From assembly GCF_021462405.1 (NCBI RefSeq), contig NZ_JAKEDU010000001.1, positions 186,001-250,000 of the forward strand: 64,000 bases of DNA, read 5' to 3'. The notes under the pieces are model-generated. The model was not told the origin of the DNA. It did no database searches and saw only the letters and a list, made by a program, of their open reading frames with translations. Below are positions 1 through 9,700 of this stretch, in pieces; positions within the stretch are counted from its first letter, which is position 1; every line of letters starts with the position of its first letter. A program made the translations under genes and the position numbers. This stretch comes from Thermus tengchongensis (GTDB lineage: Bacteria; Deinococcota; Deinococci; Deinococcales; Thermaceae).

Positions 1-1
1 C

Positions 2-493
2 GTCTTCCTCTACCACGTGCCCCAGAACACCAAGGTGGACCTCCCCCTCCCTGCGGTGGAGGCCTTGGCGGCCCACCCGCAGGTCCTGGGCATCAAGGAC
101 TCCAGCGGGGACCTAACCCGCCTGGCCTTTTACCAGGCCCATCTGAAGGATTTCCGGGTCTTCACCGGCCACGCCCCCACCTTCCTGGGGGCCTTGGCCC
201 TGGGCGCGGAAGGGGGCATCCTGGCCGCGGCCAACCTGGCCCCTAGGGCCTACCGGGCCCTCTTGGAAGCCTTCCGCGGGGGACGCCTGGAGGAGGCCCA
301 AGCCCTCCAGCGGCGGCTTTTCCCCTTGGGGGACCTCCTCGCCAAGGGGGGGGTGCCCCTCCTCAAGCAGGCCCTCCGCCACCTGGGTCTGCCCGCGGGC
401 TACCCCCGGCCGCCCTATCCTGAGGAAAGCCCCTTCTGGCCGGCCTTTTTGCCGGAGCTGGAAAGCCTGAAGGAAGAGGGGTGGATCCTATGA
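2..493 (+). CDS. DapA-family aldolase/synthase, C-terminal part (5' end outside window)
   Basis: The open frame enters from the left edge, so only the last 163 residues are seen. The segment GIKDSSGDL carries the Schiff-base lysine typical of dihydrodipicolinate synthase/N-acetylneuraminate lyase (beta/alpha)8 barrels, and the later GAEGGILAAANLAP resembles the barrel segment that follows it. The family condenses or cleaves pyruvate-type substrates; the exact substrate cannot be told from this half. The stop codon overlaps the ATG of the next gene (ATGA), so the two are translationally coupled. It may be dapA itself or one of the DapA paralogues common in Thermus. Confidence 0.85.
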   Translation, partial: VFLYHVPQNTKVDLPLPAVEALAAHPQVLGIKDSSGDLTRLAFYQAHLKDFRVFTGHAPTFLGALALGAEGGILAAANLAPRAYRALLEAFRGGRLEEAQALQRRLFPLGDLLAKGGVPLLKQALRHLGLPAGYPRPPYPEESPFWPAFLPELESLKEEGWIL

Positions 494-1158
494 AGGCCTT
501 CTTCAGAACCGGTTTTCTCCTGGTCCTTTTGGCCCTGGGGGCCTGCGCCCCCCAGACCCTCACCCCTGAGGCCCGCTTCCTGGGGGCGGAGCTACGGGGC
601 CTGGAGCTCTCCCCGAGCCCAGCCCTCCTTCTGGGCCTTAGGGTGGCCTTCCACAACCCCAACCCCTTCCCCCTGCCCCTTTCCGCCTTGGGCGCCCGGC
701 TCAAGGTGGGCGAGGTCGCGGTGCCCCTGGACCTCACCCTACCCCCAGGAGCGAAGGAGGAGGTGCTTCTGGTGCGGCTTATCCCGCAAAACGCCCTGAA
801 CACCGCCCAAGCCCTTCTCTCCCCGCAGGGGGTGGAGGTGGCCCTGGAAGGCCGCACCCTGGGGCGGGAGCTGACCTTCTTCCGCACCCGGGTGGCCCTA
901 CCCTTAGAGCCCCCAAGGGTGCGCCGGGCAGGGGTGAACTTCTTCCTGGAAAACCCCAACCCCCTGCCCCTCCGGGTGGAAGGGCGGCTTGTCCTCCTGG
1001 GCCAGAGCTTCCGGGTGGAGGCTGACCTGCCCGCCCGGGGGGAAGGAAGGCTTCAGGTGGTGGGCTTCCGGCCTGGGCTAGAGCGGGGTTCGGGAAGGCT
1101 GGAGCTCACCCTCGAGGTCCCAGGCTTCTTCCGCCAGACCCTGGTCCTGGCCCTTTAG
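490..1158 (+). CDS. LEA14-like (WHy domain) lipoprotein with two repeats
   Basis: The 222-residue protein begins with a short basic-hydrophobic signal ending in LGAC, a good lipobox, so it is probably a lipid-anchored envelope protein. Two halves each carry an NPNP motif (NPNPFPLP near residue 58 and NPNPLPLR near residue 157) followed by alternating hydrophobic strands, which is the pattern of LEA14/water-stress (WHy) domains. ATG 490 is chosen over GTG 481 because it overlaps the upstream stop and begins the signal peptide directly. It converges with cdd and overlaps its end by a few bases. Role unknown; related proteins are linked to desiccation or envelope stress. Confidence 0.75.
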   Translation: MKAFFRTGFLLVLLALGACAPQTLTPEARFLGAELRGLELSPSPALLLGLRVAFHNPNPFPLPLSALGARLKVGEVAVPLDLTLPPGAKEEVLLVRLIPQNALNTAQALLSPQGVEVALEGRTLGRELTFFRTRVALPLEPPRVRRAGVNFFLENPNPLPLRVEGRLVLLGQSFRVEADLPARGEGRLQVVGFRPGLERGSGRLELTLEVPGFFRQTLVLAL

Positions 1159-1523
1159 AGCTTGAAGCCGAGGGGAAGGAGCTCCCCCAAGGAGCGCACC
1201 TCGTACCCCTCGGGCCCGTGCATCACCACCTCCGCCTCGGGCCCGCCGAACTCCAAGAGCACCTGGCGGCACCCCCCGCAGGGGGGAATGGGGCCTCTGG
1301 GGCTATAGATGTGCACCCGCTCCAGCCTCCTCTTCCCCGCCAGGACCATGGCCGCCACCGCGTTGCGCTCCGCGCACTGGGAGAGGGGAAAGGAGGCGTT
1401 TTCCACGTTCACCCCCAAGAACACCTCCCCCTCCGCCTCCACCAGGGCCACCACGGGAAAGCCGGAATAGGGAGCGTAGGCCCGCCCCACGTGGGCCTTC
1501 AGGATTTCCCTAACCTTCTCCAT
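1155..1523 (-). CDS. cdd: Cytidine deaminase
   Basis: Converts cytidine and deoxycytidine to uridine and deoxyuridine in pyrimidine salvage, in the cytosol. The roughly 122-residue length fits the homotetrameric form. The zinc site is visible as CAERNA (first Cys plus catalytic Glu) and PPCGGCRQ (second and third Cys); YAPYSGFPVVA and NVENASFPLS are the substrate-loop signatures. ATG 1523 is preferred, with GGAAAGG about 10 nt upstream; a TTG at 1532 is the alternative. The start lies inside the end of the CBS-domain gene, so the two are probably cotranscribed. Confidence 0.93.
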   Translation of the reverse strand: MEKVREILKAHVGRAYAPYSGFPVVALVEAEGEVFLGVNVENASFPLSQCAERNAVAAMVLAGKRRLERVHIYSPRGPIPPCGGCRQVLLEFGGPEAEVVMHGPEGYEVRSLGELLPLGFKL

Positions 1524-2835
1524 GCTCCACAAGCCTTTCCACCCGCACCCGTTCGATGCGCCTTTGGTCGGCGCTTTCCACCACGAAGCGGAAGCCCTGC
1601 CACTCCACGCTCTCCCCCACGCTGGGGATGCGCCCGAACTGCTCGTAGAGGAAGCCCGAGAGGGTGTCGTACTCCCCCTCGGGAAGCTTCACCCCTAAGG
1701 CCTCGGAGACCTCGTCCACGGGGGTCTGGGCCTGGATGGAAAAGGAGCCGTCGGGAAGCCTGCGGATAGCCAAATCCTCCGGCTCGTCGGTTTCGTCGTA
1801 GATCTCCCCCACGATCTCCTCCATCACGTCCTCGAGGGTCACCAGGCCCGCCGTGCCCCCGAACTCGTCCACCACGATGGCCATGTGCACCTTCCGGCGC
1901 CTAAGCTCCCGCAGGAGGGTCCAGGCGTCCATGTTCTCGGGCACGAAGTAGGGGGGGTGGGCGATGGAGGCCACGGTGCGCGCTTTGAGGTCCTCCTCGC
2001 AGTAGTAGTCCAGGAGGTCTTTGGCGTAAGCCACCCCCACGATGTGGTCCACGCTCTCCCGGTACACGGGCACCCGGCTGTAGCGGTGCTCGCGGAAGAG
2101 GTGGAGGAAGTCCTCCAAAGTGGCGTCGGCCTCGATGGCCACCATGTCCACCCGCGGGGTCATGATCTCCCGCACCGGGGTTTCCTCCAGCTCCAGGATG
2201 GAGTGGATCATCTCCTCCTCCTGGGCCTCGATGGTGCCGGACTCCTCCGCCCCCGCCAGGATGAGCTTGAGCTCCTGCTCGGACACCAGGGGCGTGCCCC
2301 GGGGCTCGAGGCCCAGCACCTTGAGCAGGGAAACGGAAACCAGGCTAAAGAAGCGCCCCACCGGGTAGAGGAGGACGGAGAGGAGGTAGATGGGCCAGGC
2401 GGCCACCCGGGCCAGGGGTACGGCGTGGTGCACGGCGATGGACTTGGGGGTGATCTCCCCGAAGAAAAGGATCAGGAAGGTCATGACCCCGGTGGCCACC
2501 CCCACCCCCACCGAGCCGAAGGCCCGGGTGGCCAGGTCCGTGACCAAGGCGGTGGCGGCGATGTTCACCAGGTTGTTGCCCACCAGGATGGTGGTGAGGA
2601 AGCGGGTGATGTCCTGGGCCAAGAGGCGGAAGGGCCCCCCTTGGGCTTCCGAAAGCTCCCGCACCTTCCAGGGGTAGAGGGTGGTGAAGGCGGTCTCGCT
2701 GGCGGAAAAGAAGGCGGAAAGGACCAGGAAGAGGGCCAAAAGAAAAAGGTCCCCAGGACTAGGGGCTTGGGACTGGGCCAGGGCTACGGTGCCGAAGGGC
2801 AAGAAGAAGAGCCACCGACTGGGAGGTCTGTCCAT
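1510..2835 (-). CDS. CorC/HlyC-type membrane CBS-pair protein (DUF21 family)
   Basis: A 441-residue integral membrane protein. A hydrophobic N-terminus leads into a DUF21 region (about residues 25-190, several membrane spans including FSASETAFT), then a CBS pair (about 200-320, with EIMTPRVDM and DEFGGTAGLVTLEDVMEEIVGEI) and a C-terminal CorC_HlyC domain. Relatives affect Mg2+/Co2+ efflux or membrane integrity; the hemolysin label is historical. ATG 2835 is chosen because AAAGGTG precedes it and a TACAAT -10 box lies at 2849-2854. An upstream GTG at 2883 would overlap that promoter. It is divergent from the MarR gene. Confidence 0.85.
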   Translation of the reverse strand: MDRPPSRWLFFLPFGTVALAQSQAPSPGDLFLLALFLVLSAFFSASETAFTTLYPWKVRELSEAQGGPFRLLAQDITRFLTTILVGNNLVNIAATALVTDLATRAFGSVGVGVATGVMTFLILFFGEITPKSIAVHHAVPLARVAAWPIYLLSVLLYPVGRFFSLVSVSLLKVLGLEPRGTPLVSEQELKLILAGAEESGTIEAQEEEMIHSILELEETPVREIMTPRVDMVAIEADATLEDFLHLFREHRYSRVPVYRESVDHIVGVAYAKDLLDYYCEEDLKARTVASIAHPPYFVPENMDAWTLLRELRRRKVHMAIVVDEFGGTAGLVTLEDVMEEIVGEIYDETDEPEDLAIRRLPDGSFSIQAQTPVDEVSEALGVKLPEGEYDTLSGFLYEQFGRIPSVGESVEWQGFRFVVESADQRRIERVRVERLVEHGEG

Positions 2836-2848
2836 ATCACCTTTTCGC

Positions 2849-2854
2849 ATTGTA
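2849..2854 (-). promoter_or_regulatory. -10 box of the CBS-domain gene
   Basis: TACAAT on the minus strand places the likely mRNA start about 7 nt upstream of AAAGGTG and the ATG at 2835. No good -35 element is seen. Confidence 0.5.
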
Positions 2855-2903
2855 CACCATGGGCAAGTGTGGCCCGGCCCCACCTCCTTACTTCACCTTT
2901 CTG

Positions 2904-2909
2904 TATAGT
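2904..2909 (+). promoter_or_regulatory. -10 box of the MarR gene, leaderless type
   Basis: TATAGT ends 8 nt before ATG 2918, so the transcript would begin at or next to the start codon. No Shine-Dalgarno sequence can fit. Confidence 0.6.
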
Positions 2910-2917
2910 TGAAGGGT

Positions 2918-3352
2918 ATGAATGGTCCGCCCCTCACCCTGGTGGAAGAGCTTTCCCGGTTGGGCTACACCCTCATGCGCCTCCTCTTTGCCCGGGCCAA
3001 GGAGGTCTTCGCTAAGGAAGGGATTTCCCCCCTGCAGGCGGAGGCGCTCCGCCTGGTGGCCGAGGGGGTGCGGCTGCCCTCGAGGCTGGCCGAGCACCTG
3101 GAGGTCCTGCCCTCCCAGGTCTCCCACCTCCTGGCCTCCTTGGAAGAAGCCGGGCTCCTGGAGCGCCACCCCGACCCCGAGGACCGGCGGCGGGTCCAGC
3201 TCCAGCTCACCCCCAAGGGAAAGGCGGTGCAAGAGCGGCTCCAGGCGGCCTGGCTGGAGGCCTACCGCCAGCACCTTAGCCGCCTGAACACCGCGGAGCT
3301 TCTGGCCTTCCGCGACCTGCTGAAAAAGCTCACGGAGGTGGAGCGTGGCTAG
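2918..3352 (+). CDS. MarR-family transcriptional regulator
   Basis: A 144-residue winged-helix repressor-like protein. The core SPLQAEALRLVAEGV, LPSQVSHLLASLEEAGLLERHPDPEDRRRVQLQLTP shows the recognition helix followed by the wing with the family signature D-x-R-R. The C-terminal helix would form the dimer interface. It is the first gene of a run leading into the RND efflux operon and overlaps the next start by 8 bp, so it most likely controls that operon in response to a small molecule. ATG 2918 is favoured over TTG 2909 because TATAGT at 2904-2909 leaves no room for the earlier start. Confidence 0.88.
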   Translation: MNGPPLTLVEELSRLGYTLMRLLFARAKEVFAKEGISPLQAEALRLVAEGVRLPSRLAEHLEVLPSQVSHLLASLEEAGLLERHPDPEDRRRVQLQLTPKGKAVQERLQAAWLEAYRQHLSRLNTAELLAFRDLLKKLTEVERG

Positions 3353-4616
3353 GCTTTGGGCCCTTCTCTTCCTCCTGGTCCCGGCCCTGGCCAGCGGCCA
3401 CGCCCTAGTGCCCTTGCGGGAGCACCCCCTCCTCCGCCAGGCCCAAGCCCTTCTGGAGGCGGCGCGCAAGGGGCTGGAAGCCCAGGCCGCCCCCCTCGCC
3501 CTCAACCTCCAGGGCAACTACGCCCGGCTGGGCTACGAGTGCACCCCCGCCTCCCTCTGCCCAAGCCTCCCCGCCACGGGGGGGAGCCTCACCCTGTCCC
3601 TGGTCCTCACGCCCTTCCCCTTCGGAGAGACCGCAGACGGGCTAGCAAGGGCCCAGATCGCCTACCGCCGGGCGGAACTGGGCTACCGCAAGGCCCTCAC
3701 CGCCCTGCAGGCCCAGGCGGTGGCCGCATACGGCCGTCACCGCCAGGCCCTTTTGGGGGTGGAGGCGGCAACCAAGGGCGTGGAGCTGGCGGAGAAAGCC
3801 CTGGAGGCCGCCAGAAAGCGCCAGGCCAACGCCAAGGAGCTGCGCGAGGCGGAGCTTGCTCTCCTGGAGGCGCAAAACCGCCTGGAGGAGGCCCGCCGCG
3901 GCCTGGAGCTGGCCAAGCAGGCGGCGCTAGGGCTGGTGGACCTGGAAAGGCCCCTTCCCGAGATCCCCCCGCCCAAGGGGAGCACACCCCTTGCCCTGGA
4001 GGAGGCCCGCCTAAGCGTGGCGGAGGCCGAGATCGCCTACGGGAGTGCCCTCCGCGCCCTCTTGCCCCAGGTGCAGGCCAGCTACCTCCTCTACCCTAGC
4101 GGCAACGACACCCTGGCCCTTTCCCTTTCCAGCCGCTCCCTGCAGCCCACCCTCTCCTACACCCGGCAGGACCCGGCCCGCCAGCCCACCCCGGTGCCGG
4201 GCGGGGGCAGCTACCGCACCCAGGAGGAGCTCCGGCTTTCCCTCTCCCTCACCCTCTCCCCTGGGCTCCTGGCGGCCCTGGAGGCGGCCAACCTCCAGAA
4301 GCAGGGGGCAGAGGAGGCCCTGCGGGCGGCCGAGATCCAGGCCCATCTCCAGGAGGCCAGCCTGCGCCACGCCCTTCAAGGGGCCGAGGCCGCCTTGGCC
4401 CTGGCCCAAAGGCACCTGGCCGCACAAGAGCAGGCCCTGGAGGAAACCCGAAAGCGCCTGGCCCTGGGGCTGGAAAGCCCCTTGGGCCTCCTCCAGGCTG
4501 AACTCTCGTGGATGCAGGCCCGCCTGGGCCTGGCGCAAGCGGAAAGCGAGTACCGAAACCGTCTGATGGAGCTCTACCAGTTCTACGGCGAGCTTTTACC
4601 GGAGGTAAATCCATGA
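3345..4616 (+). CDS. TolC-like outer membrane efflux protein (first copy)
   Basis: A 423-residue exported protein: the signal peptide (LWALLFLLVPALASG) is followed by two long alpha-helical coiled-coil stretches rich in Ala, Leu, Glu and Gln, with beta-rich segments between them (around residues 55-90 and 250-300). This is the repeat architecture of OEP/TolC channels. The GTG start overlaps the MarR stop. Together with the next three genes it would make a complete tripartite pump spanning the Thermus envelope. Sequence divergence is too high to name a substrate. Confidence 0.85.
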   Translation: MARLWALLFLLVPALASGHALVPLREHPLLRQAQALLEAARKGLEAQAAPLALNLQGNYARLGYECTPASLCPSLPATGGSLTLSLVLTPFPFGETADGLARAQIAYRRAELGYRKALTALQAQAVAAYGRHRQALLGVEAATKGVELAEKALEAARKRQANAKELREAELALLEAQNRLEEARRGLELAKQAALGLVDLERPLPEIPPPKGSTPLALEEARLSVAEAEIAYGSALRALLPQVQASYLLYPSGNDTLALSLSSRSLQPTLSYTRQDPARQPTPVPGGGSYRTQEELRLSLSLTLSPGLLAALEAANLQKQGAEEALRAAEIQAHLQEASLRHALQGAEAALALAQRHLAAQEQALEETRKRLALGLESPLGLLQAELSWMQARLGLAQAESEYRNRLMELYQFYGELLPEVNP

Positions 4617-5578
4617 AACGAGCCCTTTTGACCCTTCTCCTCCTGCTCCCCGCCCTGGCCCAGCCCCTCCCCGAGGCCCTGAAGCGGGCCCCCGAGGTGG
4701 CAGGGGTGGTCACGGCCCGTTTGGACTACGAAACCAAACAGAAAGACCTGGCCCGCACCCTCCAGGACCCCTTGCGCACCGCCTTGGCCGAGCTACAGGC
4801 GCGCCAAGCCTGGGAACTGGCCGAGGCCAAGCTCAAAAGGGCCCTGGCCCAGGCGGAAAGCGAGATCGTTTCCGCCTACACCCAGGCCTATGAAGCCCTC
4901 CTGCAGGTGGATCTGGCGGAAAAAGCCGTGGAGGTGGCCGAGCTGGGGCTCAAGGCCACGGAGATCCGCCTCAAGGGAGGTGGGGCCACCAGCCTGGACC
5001 TCCTGGAGGCGCAGAACCGCCTCCTGGAGGCCAGGAAGAACCTGGAGCTAGCCCGAAGGGGGCGGGATAGCGCCTTGGCCGCCTTGGCGAACCTGGTGGG
5101 TCCATGGAAGCCGGAAAGCGTTCAGGAACTTCCAGCTCTCCCTGAGGGTAAGGTGGTGGAGACCCTTCTTCAGGAACACGTCGACCTCCTGCAGCTGAAG
5201 CAGTCTTTGGTCCTTCTCCGCTTCCAGCGGGGTCTCTTGGACGAAAGCTTCGTTCCGAGGAAGGAAATCGAGGCCTTAGAGGACCAGATCCAAACCCTCG
5301 AGGCCAACCTGGCCAACCTGGAGCGTTCCTTAAGGGTAGGACTGGAGGCCAGGTACCGACAGCTGTCCCCCCTCCTGCAAGGGGTGAAAACAACGGAAGA
5401 GGCGTACCGGGCAGCCCAGGAGCGGTACCGGGCCGAGGAAAAACGCTTCCAAGCCGGGCTCACAAGCCGCCTCTCCCTCCTGCAGCAGGAGCTTGCCCTG
5501 AAGCAGGCGGAGCTTGCTTGGGAGCAGGCCAAGCACGCCTACCTGAAGGCCTACTACGGCCTTTTGGCCTCGAGGTGA
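4613..5578 (+). CDS. Second, shorter TolC-like efflux protein
   Basis: Starts at ATG 4613 inside an ATGA overlap with the previous stop and encodes 321 residues. A signal peptide (ALLTLLLLLPALAQ) is followed by coiled-coil helices; SLDLLEAQNRLLEARKNLELA parallels LLEAQNRLEEARRGLELA of the first copy, so the pair probably arose by duplication. It is about 100 residues shorter than normal TolC proteins and lacks much of the beta-rich part, so it may not form a pore alone. It could pair with the first copy or serve as a periplasmic helical adaptor. Confidence 0.75.
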   Translation: MKRALLTLLLLLPALAQPLPEALKRAPEVAGVVTARLDYETKQKDLARTLQDPLRTALAELQARQAWELAEAKLKRALAQAESEIVSAYTQAYEALLQVDLAEKAVEVAELGLKATEIRLKGGGATSLDLLEAQNRLLEARKNLELARRGRDSALAALANLVGPWKPESVQELPALPEGKVVETLLQEHVDLLQLKQSLVLLRFQRGLLDESFVPRKEIEALEDQIQTLEANLANLERSLRVGLEARYRQLSPLLQGVKTTEEAYRAAQERYRAEEKRFQAGLTSRLSLLQQELALKQAELAWEQAKHAYLKAYYGLLASR

Positions 5579-5580
5579 AC

Positions 5581-6762
5581 ATGCGCCGACTCCTCCTTCT
5601 CCTACCCCTCCTCCTCTTCGCCTGCGCCCCCAAGAAGGCGGAGGCCCCTGCCCAGGAAGCCCAAGCCCCCCTGGCCCTCCAGGTGCGGGTGGTGGAGGCC
5701 AAGCGGGGCGTCCTGGAACGGGAAGTGCGGGCCTCCGGCAGCCTGCAGGCGGAACGGGACAGCCTGGTGGCCGCCGGGGCCGCAGGCCGGGTGCTCAAGA
5801 CCCTCCCCGCAGGCACCCCGGTGCGGGCCGGGGAAGGGGTGGTCTACCTGGACCCCGCCCCCTTCCAGGAGGCCCTGGAAGCCGCAAGGCTCAACCTCCG
5901 CCAGGCGGAGGCCAACCTGGAGCGGGCGCGGAACCAGCTCCTGGGCAACCGGGCCGCCCTCCAGGCCCAGCTGGAGGCGGCCAAGGTGCAGCTGGAAGCC
6001 GCCAAGAGGCGCTACGAGGAAGGCCAGGCCCTCCTCCAGGCGGGCGCCTTGGCCCCCCTGGACCTCAAGGCCCTCGAGGCCCAGCTCCGCCAGGCGCAAA
6101 GCGCCTACGAGAACGCCCGGGAAGCCCTCTCCCGCCTGGAGCGGGCCGAGGACCTCAGGCTCTTGGAGCTCCAGGTGGAAGGGGCCAGGCTCCAGGTGCG
6201 TCAGGCGGAACGGAACCTCAAGGAGAGCGTGGTGCGGGCCCCCTTCGCTGGGGAGGTGGTGGAGGTCTTCGTAAAGGAAGGGGAGTTCCTGGGCACGGGT
6301 AGCCGCGCCTTCCGCCTGGCCACCACCGACCGCCTCCTGGCCAAGGTCTACCTGCCCCCGGAAAAGGCCAGCGCCCTGGGGCCGGAAACCCCCTTCACCC
6401 TGCGCCAAAACGGACAGGAGGTGGCGGCCAGGCTTCTGCGCAAGTCCGAGCTCCCGGGCCAGAACCGCCTGGTGGAGGTGGTGCTAGAGCCCCAGGGGCC
6501 CCTTCTGCCCGGCCCCGCCGAGGCCCGCTACCGGGAGCGGGTGGCGGAAGGGGTTCGCTTGCCCGCCGGCGCGGTGCGCATTCAGGAGAGCGAAGCGGTG
6601 GTCTACCGGGTGGAGGACGGCCGGGCCCGGGAAGTCCGGGTGCGGCTGGTGGCCCAGGAAGGGACCCAGGCGGTGGTGGAGGGCTTGCCCGAAGGGGCCC
6701 AGGTCATCTACCCCGTCCCCGAAGGCCTTAAGGACGGCGACCCCGTGGAGGTGCTCCCGTGA
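5581..6762 (+). CDS. RND efflux periplasmic adaptor (membrane fusion) lipoprotein
   Basis: A 393-residue HlyD/AcrA-type adaptor. The signal LLLLLPLLLFACAP is a lipoprotein signal with the lipidated Cys in FAC. It is followed by a lipoyl-like half (GRVLKTLPAGTPVRAGEGVVYLDPAPF), a coiled-coil hairpin of about 120 residues, the second lipoyl half (VVRAPFAGEVVEVFVKEGEFLGTG), then beta-barrel and membrane-proximal domains. It joins the pump to the TolC-like channel. The ATG lies 2 nt after the previous stop. Confidence 0.92.
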   Translation: MRRLLLLLPLLLFACAPKKAEAPAQEAQAPLALQVRVVEAKRGVLEREVRASGSLQAERDSLVAAGAAGRVLKTLPAGTPVRAGEGVVYLDPAPFQEALEAARLNLRQAEANLERARNQLLGNRAALQAQLEAAKVQLEAAKRRYEEGQALLQAGALAPLDLKALEAQLRQAQSAYENAREALSRLERAEDLRLLELQVEGARLQVRQAERNLKESVVRAPFAGEVVEVFVKEGEFLGTGSRAFRLATTDRLLAKVYLPPEKASALGPETPFTLRQNGQEVAARLLRKSELPGQNRLVEVVLEPQGPLLPGPAEARYRERVAEGVRLPAGAVRIQESEAVVYRVEDGRAREVRVRLVAQEGTQAVVEGLPEGAQVIYPVPEGLKDGDPVEVLP

Positions 6763-9700
6763 GGGAAAACCCCTTGGTGGCCTTCTTTGTGGAGCGCTTT
6801 GTCTTCGCCACGGCCATCTTCGTGGGCCTGGTGCTGGTGGGCCTGCTGCTGGGCCTGGGGCTCGGGGTGGAGCTCCTGCCCCGCTTCAGCGTGCCGGTGG
6901 TGGCGGTCTCCACCAGCTACCCCGGGGCGGGCCCGGAGGAGGTGGCGGAGCAGGTCTCCAAACCCCTGGAAGATGCCCTTTCCACCCTAAGCGGGGTGGA
7001 CACCATCGGCAGCAGCTCCACCGAGGGCTTCAGCCTGGTCTTCGTCCAGTTCCAGCAGGGGGTGGACGTGGACCGGGCGGCGGTGGAGGCCAGCCAGAAG
7101 GTGGCCGCCGCCCGGGGCCAGCTCCCCAAGGACGCCTCGGCCCCCGTGGTGCAGAAGTTCGACCCCTCGGCAAGCCCCATCCTCTACCTGGCCCTCGAGG
7201 CCCCGGGGAAGGACCTCTCCCAGGTGCTCCGCTACGCGGAGCGCACCCTGAAGCCCAAGCTCCAGCTGGTGCAGGGGGTGGCGGACATCCGCCTCACCGG
7301 GGCCCCCAAGCGCTCCATCCGGGTCTACCTGGACCCGGACCGCCTGCAAGCCCTGGGGGTGGCCCCAGGGCAGGTGGCGCAAGCCCTCTCCGCCTCGGCC
7401 CTCAACCTGCCCCTGGGAAGCCTCACCGAAGGGGAGAAGCGCCTGGTCTACACCCTGCGGAGCACCCCGGCCACGGCAGGGGAGGTGGCAGACCTCCTCC
7501 TGGACCCCTCCCGTGGCCTTAGGGTGCGGGACGTGGCCCGGGTGGAGGAACGGGCCGAGGAGCCCACCACCCTAAACCGCCTGAATGGCCGCCCCGCCGT
7601 GCTCCTGGCGGTGGTGAAAACCCCCGACTCCAACGCCGTGGCCGTGGCCGACGGGGTAAAGCGGGCCCTTTCCGAGATCCGCTTCCCCCAAGGCTACCGG
7701 GCGGAGGTGGCCCTGGACACCACCCGCTTCATCCGCGCCGCGGTGGAGGACACGGTGCGGGAGGCCTTTTTAGCGGCCCTGGCCGTTTCCCTCGTGGTCT
7801 TGGTCTTCCTGGGGAAGCTCAACTCCGTGTTCTCCGTGATCCTGGCCATCCCCATCACCCTCTCCGGGGCTATCCTCCTCTTCGGCGTTTTAGGCTTCAC
7901 CTACAACCTCATCAGCCTTCTCGCCCTCACCGTGGCGGTGGGCATCGTGGTGGATGACTCCATCGTGGTGGCGGAGAACATTGACCGCTACCGCCGGATG
8001 GGCTTTGGCCCAAAAGAGGCCGTTCTCAAAGGGGCATCCGAGGTGAGCGTGGCGGTGGCCGCGGCCACCTTGAGCCTCCTTGCGGTTTTCCTCCCCATCA
8101 GCTTCCTCCCGGGTCTCATCGGGCAGATCTTCCAGCAGTTTGGCCTGGGCATGGCGGCGGCCATCGCGGTGAGCTGGCTGGAGGCCCTCCTCTTCCTCAC
8201 CGTGCGCCTCGCCTACTTCCCCGACCCCGAGCCCCCAACGCTCAAGGAAGCCTTCCGTTCCCTAAACCTCCTCCCCCAGGACCTCCGCTTCGCCTACCGC
8301 AGGGGCTTCCGCACCCCTTTAGGGCTGTTGCTGGGGGGCATGACGGCCTTCCTGCTTTGGCGGCAGGGGCCGCTGTACCTGCTCCTCCTGCCCCTTTACC
8401 CAGCCCTCCTGGGGCTCCTGCGGTACCTGGGGCGTTTCCTCTTGGACCTGGCTGGGGCCGCCACCCGCCTCCTTCACGGCCTGGCGGAGGCGGGCCTGAG
8501 CCGCCTCACGGAGGCCTACGCCCGCAGCCTGGCCGGCGCCCTGAGGCGCCCCGGCCTGGTCCTTGGGATTGCGGGCCTCGCTTTCTTCTCCATCTTCCCC
8601 ATCCTGCCCAAGATCCCCTTCAACTTCACCCCCCGCTCCGACACCGGGGTGCTCACCGCCACCCTGCTCCTGCCCAAGGACACGCCCCTGGCGGTGGCGG
8701 ACCGGGCGGCGCGGACCCTCGAGGCCTATTTCCTCACCCACCCCGCCGTGCTCCGGGTGGTGACCACCGTGGGGGCCAGCGCGGTGGGCGGGGCCCAGGT
8801 GGGAGACCCCAGCCGGGTCCAGCTCCAGATCGTCCTCAAGCCCAAAGGGGAACGGCAGGACATTTTCACCCTCACCGAGGCCTTCAACCGGGAGGGAAAA
8901 GCCCTTCTGAAGGACTTTCCCGGGGCCGACCTCCGGGTGCTGGCCCAGACGGGCCCCGAAGCTGGGGACGCCGATCTGCAGTTCTTCGTCACCAGTCCCG
9001 ACCGGGCGCTTTTGGAGAAGCGGGCGCAGGCCATCACCGCCCTCATTGCCGAGAAGCCCTACGTGATGAACGTGAAGAGCACCCTCGAGGCCACCCAGCG
9101 GGAGCGGGTCTTCGTCCCCGACCCGGCCAGGCTCGCCGGGACCGGCCTCACCCCCGCGGACCTGGCCCAGGCCCTGAGGCTCTACCTCTCCGGTACCCAG
9201 GCGGCCACCGCCCGGCGCTCGGGAGAGGAGTTCCCCGTGGTGGTCCAGGCCGACCCCCTGCGCCTGGGAAACGAGGCCAACCTCCTTTCCCTCCCCGTCT
9301 ACGCCCCGGCCCTGCAGGCCTTCCTGCCCCTAGGGAGCCTCGGGCGGTTCGTGGAGCGGCCCGGACCCACCCTGATCTCGAGGCGCAACCAAGCCTACGC
9401 CGCCGGGATCAACATCAACCTCAAGCCCGACGCCCCTGGGAGCTTCCAGATCCAACGGGAGCTGGAAACGGAGCTTAGGGAAAAAGGCCTCTTGGGCGAC
9501 GGGGTGGAGCTCATCGCCACCGGCCTGGGCTCCTTCACCGGGGAGCTGGCCCGGCTGGCCCCCCTGGCCTTCCTCCTGGCCCTGGTCCTCAACTATCTGG
9601 TCATCGCCAGCCAGTTCAACGCCTGGCGCTACCCCCTCTACCTCCTCCTCCCCGTGCCCCTGGCCCTGGTGGGGGCCTTCTGGCTCACCTACCTACTGGG

